This document shows positions 46,801 to 57,800 of a stretch of DNA of 64,000 bases, one piece after another. A program made the position numbers and the translations under genes. Below the pieces are notes generated by a model. That model made no database searches. It worked only from the letters and a program-made list of their open reading frames with translations, and had not been told where the DNA came from. The stretch's first letter is position 1; each line of letters starts with the position of its first letter. Where the stretch lies: contig NC_041008.1 in the NCBI RefSeq assembly GCF_004193775.1, positions 41,263,136 to 41,327,135 of the forward strand. The letters run 5' to 3'. The DNA is from Glycine soja. Lineage: Eukaryota > Streptophyta > Magnoliopsida > Fabales > Fabaceae.

Positions 46801-47901
46801 CTCCCGCCAGTGGTATTTAAAATTTCATGAGGTCATTTCTTCATTCAGCTTTGAAGAGAATGTCATGGATCACTGTATATACCAGAAGGTCAGTGGGAGT
46901 AAGATTTGTTTCCTTGTATTATATATAGATGATATTCTTCTTGCGACTAATGATAAGGGTATGCTATATGAGGTGAAACAATTTATCTCAAAGAACTTTG
47001 ATATGAAGGATATGGGAGAAGCATCTTATGTCATAGGCATAAAAATCCATAGAGAAAGATCTCGAGGCATTTAGGCTTGTCTCAAGAAACCTATATCAAC
47101 AAAATTTTAGAGAGATTTAATATGAAAGATTGTTCACCAAGTGTAGCTCCCATTGTGAAGGGTGACAAACTTGCTTTGAGTCAATGCCCCAAAAATGATT
47201 TTGAGCGGGAACACATGAAAAATATTCCATATGCTTCAGTAGTTGGAAGCCTTATGTATGCTCAGGTTTGCATTAGACCTGATATTACGTTCGCTTTTGG
47301 AGTCTTGGGAAGATATCAAAGTAATCCAGGTATTGACCACTGGAAAGCTGCAAAGAAAGTGATGAGATATCTTCAAGGAACAAAGGATTACATGCTCATG
47401 TACAAACAAACTGATTGTCTGGAAGTGATTGGCTACTCCGACTCAGACTTTGCTGGTTGCGTTGATTCACGAAGATCAACATCTGGTTATATTTTTATGT
47501 TAGCCGGTGGAGCTGTATCTTGGAGAAGTGCCAAGCAAACCTTAACTGCTACTTCCACTATGGAGACTGAGTTTGTTTCTTGTTTTGAGGCTACCTCGCA
47601 TGGTGTATGGTTGAAGAGTTTCATATCTGGCCTTAGAGTTGTGGACTCTATTTCTAGGCCATTAAAGTTGTATTGTGACAACTTTGTTGTGGTGTTTATG
47701 GCTAAAAACAACAAAAGTGGAAGTCGAAGTAAGCACATCGACATCAAGTGCTTAGCCATAAGAGAACGTGTTAAAGAAAAGAAAGTGGTCATTGAACACG
47801 TCAACACTGAGTTGATGATTGTTGATCCTTTAACTAAAGGCATGCCACCAAAGAATTTTAAGGATCATCTAGTACGAATGAGACTTGGTTCCATGATGTA
47901 A
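43815..47901 (+). pseudogene. Copia gag-pol, interrupted
   Basis: The gag part has ILKGDNYKVWKEKVLLHLGW and a UBN2-type body, closed by a TAG at 44454-44456; the knuckle (near 44,590-44,620) is damaged by a deletion. Protease has WWIDSGST; pre-integrase LWHRRLGH; integrase IHTDIC, FITFIDDCS, VRSDRGGEYYG and GVAERRNRTLLDMVR; reverse transcriptase RWVFKTKKD, ETFSPVS, LHQMDVKTTFLNG, SIYGLKQASRQWY and LYIDDILLA; RNase H SDFAGCVDSRRSTSGY and SRSKHIDIK. Breaks are a TAA at 45460-45462, a frameshift near 45,900-45,930, a TAG at 46601-46603, and a frameshift with stop near 47,072. The RT active-site motif YIDD is intact. Confidence 0.93.
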
Positions 47902-48173
47902 TTTCATTGTACGTACATTTGTTATTTTCAATGAAACTCTTATTCAGTTAGACATTTTCTCATATGATTTTGTGCACATGTTTATTTATTTCGAGAAAAA
48001 TCATTCGATTTAGATATAGAATAAACATATGGTTTATTCATTAAGTTGAGAGCTAGTGTTGAGAGACTTGATATATTGTGGTACATGGAAGATACTACTC
48101 ATCATCAGAGGACCTATTACCATGACTCATATATTATGTTTCTTGTTATGGTTAATGTTGAGTTAAATGGACC

Positions 48174-48184
48174 AAGTGGGAGAA
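48174..48184 (+). promoter_or_regulatory. Polypurine tract of the copia element
   Basis: A purine-rich run (AGTGGGAGAA) directly before the 3' LTR, the usual plus-strand priming site. Confidence 0.7.
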
Positions 48185-48669
48185 TGTTGGAAGCCTACGT
48201 TACATTCATGTTCCACGTCCTTTTTATTTAATTATTTTGAAAATTTTTGTTATTTATGAATCTGGCCCATTTTCCATCCATATTCAACCCATATCTTTGC
48301 AATATATTTGCAACCACCTTCAATAACAAATCACGTACCCATCCTTTATCTCACGTACTGATAACTTCCTATCTCACGTTCTGATAACAAGTTGAGCTCT
48401 GTGATGGACAGACTCTATAAATAGGATGGGGTGCTCTCAGTCTTGTATCACCAAACCCACTTCTCTATTCAGAAAAAATACATCATCTATTCAGAGTGAG
48501 TAAGGGTCTGAAAGAACAAAACTGCCTTTCAGGTTCGTGTGTGTGCCGCTTCGCGTTCGATTTGCAATGGTTGGAGGTACGCTCGTAATATTTTAATTTC
48601 CGCTGTTTGAGCTGAATATGCCATTTAAATTGATTTGCATGTTTAGATCAGTATATGTATATTTTTACA
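48185..48669 (+). repeat. 3' LTR of the copia element
   Basis: 485 bp, about 26 bp longer than the 5' LTR, largely because a TATCTCACGT-CTGATAAC segment is duplicated in tandem. TATA box at 48416-48423. Confidence 0.95.
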
Positions 48670-48674
48670 TGGCA
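48670..48674. repeat. Target site duplication TGGCA (right)
   Basis: Matches 42216-42220. Confidence 0.9.
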
Positions 48675-50555
48675 TTGAAGAAACTGAAGAAGATAAGTGC
48701 TTTCAGGAATAGGGAGGTGGGTGTCATTGAATACATACATATGTGTATGCACTGACCTAAGTGTTAGTTTACCACCACCAACCAACGCTCTTTTAATTAA
48801 ATAGTGATAATTCACTTAAAAATGAAAATATCTTTAATCATCGGATTTTTATTGATTTATCTCTAAAAAGAATTCACATCTAATCTATCTGTGCCATGTG
48901 AATTTCTTGTTTATCATTAAGCAATTTCAACTAAAATTATATACTCGAACGGAAGAAAAAAGTTCACAGGCTAAATTTTCATAGAATAAAAGTCTAGATT
49001 TAAATAATAAATAAAGTAGCTTTAAAACGTCATAAATAGGACAAATTTTTATCAAAGACATCTGGTGTCTCCTTGTTGATATGAGTTAGAGTGTCAACAT
49101 AATTGAAAACATTTCTCCTATTGTGATGCCTTAGCATTCTTTTTTCTTTTGTTTTTTTTAAATACCTATTAATACAAATTTTCTTTTAGTCCATCATTTG
49201 ATTTATTTTTAGTTTTTATTTAGTTATCTCAGTTTAAATTTTTTATTTTTGCTGTAAAAAATGTTTTATTTTTCGTCTCTTAAATTCATTTAAATACTTT
49301 ACCACTCTAATCCAGTTAACTTGTGCGACATTGGATAGAAAAACATAGAATTTTTCACGTAAATGATACAAAAAAATAAAATATTTATGCAAATAATACA
49401 AAGAAATGATACAAGAACAATGCTATTTTTTTTGCCTTACTTTAGAAATCGATTCCTATACAAGAACTGATTTTTTAACATGAACAATGTTATTTTTTTC
49501 CCAGGAATTGATTTCTAAACTAAGATTTTTTTTACAACAATATTGATTGAACATTTGTAGTTTAATATTTTTTATTTTTCTTAGCTTATTTGACCTCTCT
49601 TTGACTCCTATTTTCTGACTTTAACTTAGTTTTGGTCTTAGACAAAGGATTGAGCTTAATTAATAATTGTGATTTATTTTTGAATTTTTGTGCTTACTTG
49701 ACCTATCTGCCTTGTGTAGGGCCTATAGGACACTACAAAACTCCAAATGGAGCATGTGAGTAGTCCCTGGAAAGCTAAGAAAAGTTCTTCAATTTTGTCA
49801 CCAATAAGCTTGGGCCAACTTTGCCATTTTGAGGGTCAAATTTGGCTTGAAAGTTAGAACCTCTACAGTTGAATAATTGAGTTGCGAATTTGGGTTTTGC
49901 TTTGTGAAATTAGTTTAATTAGGTAGATTAGATGAGCCTAATCAAGCCCCATCACTTCCTTCTGAGTAGTAATTGTATATATTAGTGGAAGTTAGTTAGT
50001 TACTTCACTTTGTACAAAAACATATTTAGTTACTTGTTGTGTAGACTCTAGGATCAAAATTTATTCTTTCTTTTTCTCAATTGTTCTTCATTCTTCTTCC
50101 TCTTTTCACTTATGTTCTTCCTTTTTCTTGCACAAATTTTTTGGCTCTTCCACCAGAGATGATCATGGAAGGCTAAAAACTTAATCAATCCAAGGATCCA
50201 CTCCAAGCAAGGCTGAATTTGAGTTCAGGTTGATGAGGAAGGTTCTACTGTAGGGGTGCTGAAGTATGTGTGAGGATGATCCTCAATATCATCAAATGGT
50301 TGTAAGTAAAAAAAAATTGGTGGAAAATGGTGCAGAAATAAGTTGGGTTAAAGAAGATGTGTTTGGTTCAAATATATTTTGTTCTTGTTAGGATAAAGTT
50401 AAAATGTCTTGGGTTCCATCTTATAATTGTGAATAATGGGACTGAGGATAATATTGTTGTTGATAAGATACTAGTTTAGGGTTTGGGATGGGAATTGTAT
50501 CGCGCTTGATGTTTGCATACAATTCTCAACATTGAAGAATCTCAGTTTGGTGAAT
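48675..50555. other. AT-rich intergenic DNA, possible LTR debris
   Basis: The first part is the displaced upstream region of SCPL copy E. The stretch at about 49,690-50,150 has a TATA-like site followed by a T/C-rich run (TTCTTTCTTTTTCTC), like the U5 of an LTR, but no partner or boundaries were found. No gene is supported. Confidence 0.35.
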
Positions 50556-50559
50556 AACT

Positions 50560-50840
50560 GAAATCATATCTTTCACATATTCGTTGTCAACAAGTTGGAC
50601 TATTATAAATTTCAGCATTTCGCCCCCCATTACTTGTGGGTAACAAAATGAAATATTGCGTACTTGGTCCAATTGTTGAAGACAGAGGCGTTGGTGGATT
50701 TTTGTTTTTAAGGCCTCAAGTGTGAAACTTCACTTTGTTTCAAAGAACAACAAGTTGGGGCTATGAAAAGTATTCCCTTTGTCTATTTTGATGATTGCGC
50801 CATCGTAGTGCACTAACCATTTGGTAGATGAGGAAGACAT
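50560..50840 (-). pseudogene. MuDR-type transposase N-terminal relic 1
   Basis: From an ATG at 50840 the minus strand reads MSSSSTKWLVHYDGAIIK and continues with NTFHSPNLLFFETK, then, after a stop, blocks equivalent to LEALKTKIHQRLCLQQLD. This matches the N-terminal segment of plant MuDR transposases (VHYDGxIIKTDxG... then a short ALKxxI region). The zinc finger and DDE domains are not found. Confidence 0.65.
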
Positions 50841-50979
50841 ATTGTGTAATAGACAAAGAATAGAGAAACAAATGTGACATATGATTTGTGTTTGCAAACT
50901 TGGAAGAAAGTAAAATGGGAAGGAAGTTTTGTGTGGATGTGTTCAATGAAGGTGGATATGAGTTCTATATATAGGGGTT

Positions 50980-51900
50980 AAGGTTAAGGGATTGTAACCT
51001 AGGGTTAGAGTTTGGAGCATTGGATTCCTTGGGGTGAATAAATGAGGGTCTGAAATAAATTGGATTCGCCGATGTGATAGATAAGGGTCTGAAATACATT
51101 GGATACACTGACACTAGTAGATAAAGGTATGAAATACATTGGATTCCCTTACGTGAGTAGATAAGGGTTTGAAATAAATTGGATTTGTTGATGTGAGTAG
51201 ATAAAGGTATGAAATTTATTGGATTCCTTAATGTGAGTAGATAAGGGTTGGAAATAAATTGGATTTCTTGATGTAAGTAGATAAGGGTTTGAAATACATT
51301 GGATTCCCTTAAGTGAGTAGATAAGGGTCTGAAATACATCGGATTCCCTTACTGAGTAGATAATGGTCTGAAATAAACTGAACCTGTGACTGAGAGAAAA
51401 AGAGGAGCACAAGAAATATCAGACAAAAAAGGCTTTGTCTCCTCTTAAGTGTAGGGTTTGGGGTTATGGTTAAAGGTTTATGACCAAGGGTAAGGGTTAG
51501 GGTTTGAAATAAATTGGATTCCCTAATGTGAGTAGATAGGGATTTGAAAAACACTGGATTCCCTTACGTGAGTAGAAAAGGGTCTAAAATAAATTGGATT
51601 CCCTGAAATGAGTAGAAAAGGGTCTAAAATACATTGGATTCCCTTACGTGAGTAGATAAGGGTCTAAAAAAAACCGGATTTGTGACTGAGAGAAAAATAA
51701 AAGCACAAGAAACATTAGACAAAAGAGGCTTTGTCCCCTTTTAAGTGTAGGGTTTGGGGTTATGGTTAAGGTTTTACAACCTAGGGTTAGGGTTAGGGTT
51801 TGGAGCATTGGATTCCCTGGCGTGAATAGATGAACCCATAAAACATTGGATTCCCTGACGTGAGTAGATAAGGGTCTGAAATAAATTAAACTGTAAGTGA
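50980..51900. repeat. Minisatellite, 40-bp unit, in blocks with higher-order repeats
   Basis: GTGAGTAGATAAGGGTCTGA followed by AATAAATTGGATTCCCTTAC and variants repeats about nine times at 51,020-51,370, about four times at 51,500-51,665 and about twice at 51,800-51,885. The blocks are separated by a spacer (GACTGAGAGAAAAA ... GGCTTTGTC ... GTGTAGGGTTTGGGGTTATG) found at about 51,389 and 51,684, giving a larger repeat of about 295 bp. Telomere-like GGGTTAGGGTTAGGGTTT lies near 51,784. The open frames seen here on the minus strand are products of the repeat, not genes. Confidence 0.9.
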
Positions 51901-51909
51901 GAAAAAAAA

Positions 51910-52545
51910 AAAGTACATGAACCAAGTGGCCAAAAACAAGAAAAAATTAGTAAGTTAAACATTTCAATCCATGAAGGTAACTTTTGGCACTTAGATTGTT
52001 ATATGTATCAACTATTTTAGTTAAAATAATATTTTATTCCAATAGTTTTCATGTCAATAAACCTATTAAGACAATTTTTGGGTATTGATTCGGCCCTCAA
52101 ACTCATGAACCAAGTGGCAAAACATAGGAAAAAATTACTAAAACTTAAGGATTTCAATCCATGAGGGCAACTTTTGTCACTTAGATTCTTATTTGTATCA
52201 AGTGTTTTGGTTGAAATAATTATTCATTCTCATATTTCTCATGTCAATAAAACCATTAATTCAACTTTCAGGTCTCCATTCATCCCTCAAATGCATGAAC
52301 CAAGTGGACAAAAAACAAGAAAAATTTACTAACAATTGAACATTTGAATCCATGAAGGCAACTTTGGGCACTTAGATTTTAATTTGTATCAACTATTTTT
52401 GTTAAAATAATGTTTCATTCCCTTGGTTTTGATGTCAACAAAGCCATTAACACAACTTTCGGGTATCAATTCAGCTCTTAAATGCATTCAACAAATATGG
52501 CAAAATGAAGAAATAATTACTAACACTTGAAGATTTAAATTGACA
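51910..52545. repeat. Tandem array, about 190-bp unit, about 3.3 copies
   Basis: ATTTCAATCCATGAAGG and variants start at 51961, 52151 and 52342. Each unit also contains CACTTAGATT, ATGTCAA and CATGAACCAAGTGG in the same order. Non-coding and AT-rich. It directly follows the 40-bp minisatellite. Confidence 0.9.
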
Positions 52546-52652
52546 CTTAAAACTTTTTGGCATTAAAACACAAATGACAACAACTCAAAAAGGAAAAAAA
52601 AATGAAAAACACATATATGATTCCTACAAATCATTAAATAATAAAATAACAA

Positions 52653-53126
52653 TCAAATAAATTGGGGGGATTTTTCTTCAAAACTCAATTCAATGTTCAC
52701 TGCTTGAGCGAGGTATTCATCCAAACCCTTAAAATTGAAAGAGTTGGCAGAAATTGGTGGTGGATGTGCAAATGTTTGTGTGGGCGGGTCCACGGTGGTA
52801 ATATACAAGTCAAGGCATGTGATCTTGGAGATGTTTGCAAACATGGAAAACTTATTCATTACATCATCATCATTGTGCAACATGCATGCCATGCACTTGC
52901 CACAATCACCAACAAATGATACAGGTAAACAAAAATGTATATCCTAGACCACTTGACCATTTGGTAGACTAATGTTGTTTCTAATAGCCTGCTTCATGGC
53001 ATCAAATGACATTCTATTATCAAGTTGAACAATCTTTGGTTAACCGCTTACAAATGTTAAATCATGCTTAGTTTTTATGATGGTCCCATCATAACACACA
53101 ATTGCATTGATTGATGACGAAACCAT
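52653..53126 (-). pseudogene. MuDR-type transposase N-terminal relic 2
   Basis: From an ATG at 53126 the minus strand reads MVSSSINAIVCYDGTIIKTK and LTFVSG, then a stop, then VQLDNRMSFDAMKQAI, and further left MACMLHNDDDVMNKFSMFAN and LDLYITTVD. The order fits the N-terminal region of MuDR proteins (YDGxIIKT, then DDDDVxxMF and a LYV-type strand). It shares its start-region pattern with relic 1 but is clearly diverged from it. The downstream transposase core is absent. Confidence 0.7.
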
Positions 53127-53143
53127 GGTTTAGGGTTTAGGGT
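53127..53143 (+). promoter_or_regulatory. Telo-box-like motif at the MuDR relic 2 start
   Basis: GGTTTAGGGTTTAGGG lies directly upstream of the minus-strand ATG: two plant telomere-type units (AAACCCTA in the gene's sense). Such telo-boxes occur in many plant promoters and 5' UTRs. The effect here is unknown. Confidence 0.5.
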
Positions 53144-53234
53144 ATAGAGTTGTAGAAATGTTTTTGGTTGAGGTGATGGATCAAATTGCCTTACTATAAA
53201 CCATATTTATAATGTTTAATGGCTTGTCACATAC

Positions 53235-53490
53235 AACTCAAAATGAACAGCCAAGATGTCACCGACAAAATCAATGGCCTAGATATCACTAATTGGAGTA
53301 ACGAACATTGAACGACCAAGATCCCACTGACAAAATAAACAGCCTAGATATCACCGATTGGAGTAACGAACATTGAACGACCAATATCCCACTGACAAAA
53401 TCAATGGCCTAGATATCATTTATTAGAACAATGAACGTTGAACGACCAAGATCCCAACGAAAAAGTAAACCTAGATATCACTGAATGAGC
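53235..53490. repeat. Tandem array, 65-bp unit, about 4 copies
   Basis: CCTAGATATCAC and variants start at 53278, 53343, 53408 and 53470. Each unit includes GAACGACCAAGATCCCA and GACAAAAT. It fills the gap between the minus-strand MuDR relic 2 and the plus-strand mobile-domain relic. Confidence 0.9.
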
Positions 53491-53626
53491 TATCTTACTA
53501 TTAGATTTTTCCTATAAATACATTGCATGTATTGCCATCATATACGCTAACTCACAGACTCACTTTTTTTGGTTCTCATATATCCTTGTTTAAGTTCTTC
53601 TTGACATTAGCACCAAAGCCTAAACA

Positions 53627-54950
53627 ATGGCATCTACAACTGGTCCTCTTCTTTGGAAACAACACCTTCATAGATTTGGAGAAGTATGCAGTACATTTAG
53701 TTTAATTGAATGTTAATCACGTTATGTGTCATAAATGATGATGTTGTTATTATTTTCATTTCTTTAGGTAACAAATGATGTAATACAATCATATCTCAGG
53801 TAATGCCCTCTACAGATCCCAAAATTGAACCTTTGTTGGTTCAAGTTGAGTTTTTAGATGTTACAAAGCTCGGACAAGTCAAAATTGATGATACTTTAGT
53901 GACTGCTTTGGTTGAAAGGTAGAGACCTGAGTCACACATGTTTCATCTTCCTATTGGTGAATGCACAATCACCTTGGAAGATGTTGCTCTACTATTGGGT
54001 TTACACGTTGATGGTACCCCAATTACTGGCCCAATATATTTTGATTGGGAAAAAATATGCACAAAATATATAAGTGTCGTTCCCCCGAGAGAATGCACTA
54101 GTGGGATCAACACTTAAACTAAAGAGGTTAAAAGAACACATGTTGACTCTCTCAATTAAACCCATACCACAACAACTAGCAAGCCATTGGAGGGCATGCA
54201 TTTTATGGCTTATTGGTGGGGTATTGATGTCAGACAAGTTAGGGAACATAGTTCACCTGATGTATCTACTCTTGTTAGCAGATTTTGATCAGGCTGGTTG
54301 GTATAGCTGGGGTTTGACATGTTTAGTACCTTTGTACAAACAAATGTGTAGGGTTACTTATCCCACATCCAACAAAATGGGAGGATGTACATTGTTGTTA
54401 CAGTCTTGGGCATGGTATCGCATGTCATTCATTGAAGCAAGGGTTGAGCGCCAGCCGCCATATCTACTAGCAAATAGGAAAATAAAAAATTCTAACTCAA
54501 AAAAAGATGATTTTTCATTAATGTATTTGACACTAACATATCACGCAACCCACGCAGTGATGTCATTGGCTACAAGTCAAGATTTGGCAACATGCGTAAC
54601 AAGGGATTTGAACCCTTTGTTTTTTTTATTTATTTATTGAAACTTCAATTTCATTATTTTTTAAATTACTAACGTAAATTAATATTTCAGTTCCATTGAA
54701 TGCCTTAAAAGGTTTTGAGTCATTTCTGCTAGAAAATGTATACAAGGATCCCAAAATATGGAGTGTTTGTGTACCTTTCCAATGGTAGTATGGCATCAAA
54801 TTGACATGGTTATGCTCCAATTTGGACTTTTTCAAGATATACCAGATTCATCGCATAATCTTGACAAAGTCCATCATACTGACATGAAAGGTCACAGTGA
54901 CATAAATTGGGTAGAGGAACATCAACGGTGGAGTCACTATATGAATTGAT
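53627..54950 (+). pseudogene. Plant mobile domain (PMD/MAIL-type) pseudogene 2
   Basis: A short first exon may start at 53627 (MASTTGPLLW). After an intron-like gap come, in order, RPESHMFHLPIGECTITLED, VALLLGLHVDGTPITGP, LIGGVLMSDKLGNIVHLMYL, GGCTLLLQSWAWYRM, and after a second gap VVWHQIDMVMLQFGLFQD and INWVEEHQRWSHY. This is the full block order of the plant mobile domain, as in MAIN/MAIL proteins and in Mutator-borne genes. A TAG lies just before RPESHM and frameshifts occur later, so it is not functional. Better preserved than pseudogene 1 at its N-terminus. Confidence 0.85.
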
Positions 54951-56119
54951 ACCAAGAGTGCCTATTTTCCGACTAATTTTCTATAGTATTATTTTCTCTT
55001 TGTTTATCACAACAATAATTTTAATTCAAGTAAACAATCACCTTAATCCACTTAATTAGAAGATATTGTCACATTAATCCCTAAATTGAATGAAATTAAA
55101 AGAAAAGTGTTCCTAAAAGTGTAAATCAACAAATTATATTAGTTTAAATAAAAAAATAACTAAAATGATTATATTAACTAGTTAAAATTTGGAACTTACT
55201 TGACATTTCAGGAACTTAAAAGTCCACTTGTTAACACAATTTATTTTGTTTAGCATATGTTCCTATTTGTTTAAAGTGATTCAAGCTTTCATTCTTACAT
55301 TCATATTGTTTATTTTGTTAACATAATCCAAATCTTCATTCTTATTGTTTAATGTGATTTAGCTCTCATTCCTGCATTTATGATTTTCTCACAATAAATT
55401 TTTGGAGTAAAAAGGATAAACTTATTAATCTTTCCTCCATATGATCATTCTCTCTCTTATAGACCTATCATTATAATCTTAAATGAAGAAACAAATCTTT
55501 AATTTATAAATAATATCTTTAAAATCTAAACAAATATTAAAAATGAGATAATATCATTTTCTAAACAACACCTTATAGATTTGAAATTAAAAAATTTGTA
55601 TTGTTTTTTAACATATTGCTATTGTTGCTCCCGACATCAACACCACCATCTTCATACACTACGGGCACCACTCCCACACAAAAATACTTTTATTCTAATT
55701 TAAAGAAGATAGAAAACTTTTAAAATAAATTTATTTTGAAACTAAAAATTCGAGAAAAAATAAAAATTAAATTTTAAAAACTAAAAAGTGGTTGCTGTTT
55801 TTAATCGAGACCTTATTTAACATTTTATTAGTTCCAGAAATTAATATGACACCACTTTCAAAGATTAATTGTTTACTCTCTTTTTTTAATTCTCTTTTCT
55901 CTTTACTTCTCTTTTTGTAGTGTAATTTGTTATAAAAAAAATTATATTAAATATATTTTTTTCTGTGAATCTCTTTTATAATCTTTCTTTTGATTGAATA
56001 GTATGTATGAATTGTTATAAATTTTCTAAAATTTAAAAGTTTGATTTTTGACGGATAAAAAAATTATTTCTTTGAAGTCACTTTCATATTTAGCAACCAA
56101 GTAGACAAATTACCAATCC
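54951..56119. other. AT-rich intergenic DNA
   Basis: No coding sequence, repeat array or transposon domain recognisable. Confidence 0.45.
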
Positions 56120-56700
56120 CTTTTCTTTTCTTATTGCAAAAAAAACTGAGAAAAAAAACTTTCTTGTGGTAAAAAAAAAATATGTATTAATGTTAGATTT
56201 TACCTAGCAAAATGGATATATATCCACTTTCTCGTTTCTAAGACCAGACCTTTCTCGAGAAGATTGCTTCTTTAAAGGAGTTAAAGAGTTTGTTTTAGCA
56301 ATAGCCTGTTGACATTTGGAACAATTTTTGCTTTTACAAGTAATTTTTTCATGTAACTTTAATCCTACTATAAAATTGGAAACTGTCTTTTTGACAAAAT
56401 GATGTAATTTTTTCAATTAATTACCAAAATGAATAAATTTTTTAAAAATTACTGAGACGGGAAAGAATGGGTAGATTTGGTTGTGGTTGTTCGCAAAAGG
56501 AAAAACCGGTTTTACACAGCTAAGTCGTGTGCTAAGCATCACATAGAATTACATCAAATAAAATAAATTGGAGAAGAAAACAAATACCAAACCTGATTAC
56601 GGTAAAGACTGCATGCCAAGCCATATTCATCTATGGACTATGGCAGATAATTATTCACAAGGGAAAATACTTCATACAACGACAATCTTAAAGATCTTAA
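56120..56700. repeat. Segment duplicated from/at 40.1-40.7 kb (right copy)
   Basis: Matches in direct orientation the DNA immediately 3' of SCPL copy E, with the landmarks GATTGCTTC, GAGTTTGTTTTAGCA, TTTTTGCTTTTACAAGTAAT, ATAAAATTGGAAAC and ATCACATAGAATTA. SCPL coding sequence does not follow it, so the gene part of the duplicate has been lost or was never copied. Confidence 0.75.
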
Positions 56701-57800
56701 ACGTCACAGTCGGGGATGAATTTTCTATCAAGATGTTTTGTGTCTCCTTGCTAACCAATGACCATGGGACTTGTCTAACAAACATTAGAAAAGTCACTAC
56801 GATGGAAATGAAAAATTTCCCCGCTGTATCTATACACCTGTCAACGGCTTCCTTAGATATGTACCAAACCAAAGGATGAAAATGATCATACCATATATAT
56901 ATTGATTCTAAAAAAGCTTTGCGGATCTTGCTGGGAATTAATGTAAAATACTTAATCAACCAAAACATGTATTAGCAACTTCAGTATTGAACAAACAGAT
57001 TTCGTTTTGTTTCTGAACCTTTCACCTAAAATTATCCTTCAACAACCCAAGTGCATTCAGAACAGGTAACTCTTATCCTTCCTTGTCTGTTAGCTCGGGG
57101 AAAGGCGAGGACTACACATATATGACTAGATTCATTTATTTTATATATACAAAGAAACAAAACTCAATAGTTAGCATGCTTTCAACACAAACAAACACAC
57201 CATCTTCTGCCTGTCCATCAAGCCTTGGATCATAAGTACCTAAAATTTTTGGTCAGCAGCTTTATTGTTCCTCATCGAAAAATAAGGAGATGGAGTCAAC
57301 AGAATTCCAATGATGACTGTACTCAAAGACTCGCGTTTGTATATTGGTTCTTCTAAAAGAGAAGAAGTGGAGGACAAGACTGATATGACATAATATGAGG
57401 AGTTGGTAAAATTCCTCCCAGCAATACCAAAACTGTGAATTATTTACCAAAAAATATATAGAGAAATAATGTTCCATTATCAATACCAAGAAAAAAGACC
57501 CAAAGAGCTATAAGAATATATCAAACTTGCATCTAACAAATTATGTACTTAAAAATAAGGAGCAGATAGAGTAACTTTTCCAGACAGACCCAGATGGTTA
57601 TCATAAGTGCTTTTAAGGTTATTTGACATTTTTATGCTTACATAGACCTGCAAAGTGAAATAGAACTTCAATCTGGTTTGATTAGGAGAACCTGTTCTAA
57701 CATTGACATGCTTGTAACTGAAGTTGCTGATGACTTCATCCTATTTCTGATTTTCTTTAAGAGACCTGCATTCATCTCTACCTTGAACCTGATACTGGCG
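56701..57800. other. 3' flank of the H15/AT-hook gene
   Basis: Open frames exist on both strands near 56,570-56,970 but show no recognisable motif. The part nearest 57,800 should hold the 3' UTR of the minus-strand gene. Confidence 0.4.

Larger units (their letters stand above)
42221..48669 (+). mobile_element. Full-length Ty1/copia retrotransposon, mutated
   Basis: The element is bounded by two LTRs and flanked by the 5-bp duplication TGGCA. It has a primer binding site TGGTATCAGAGCC at 42682-42694 (initiator tRNA-Met) and a purine-rich tract just before the 3' LTR. Domains run in copia order: gag, zinc knuckle, protease, integrase, reverse transcriptase, RNase H. The LTRs differ at roughly 25-30 of about 455 aligned positions by eye (about 6%), which points to an insertion a few million years old if plant LTR rates near 1.3e-8 per site per year apply. 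Multiple stops and frameshifts make it inactive in cis. Confidence 0.95.

Noticed and set aside
42221..48669. Endogenous pararetrovirus
   Set aside because: Two LTRs, a target duplication and integrase before reverse transcriptase identify a Ty1/copia retrotransposon; no movement or coat protein motifs are seen.
50965..51962. Overlapping minus-strand frames with repeated SNPYLLT-like peptides
   Set aside because: The peptides simply translate the 40-bp minisatellite; unit length is not a multiple of three and the frame shifts between blocks.
56568..56968. Overlapping plus- and minus-strand frames of about 100 residues
   Set aside because: No recognisable domain, and part lies in a segment repeated at 40 kb where the frame is not kept.
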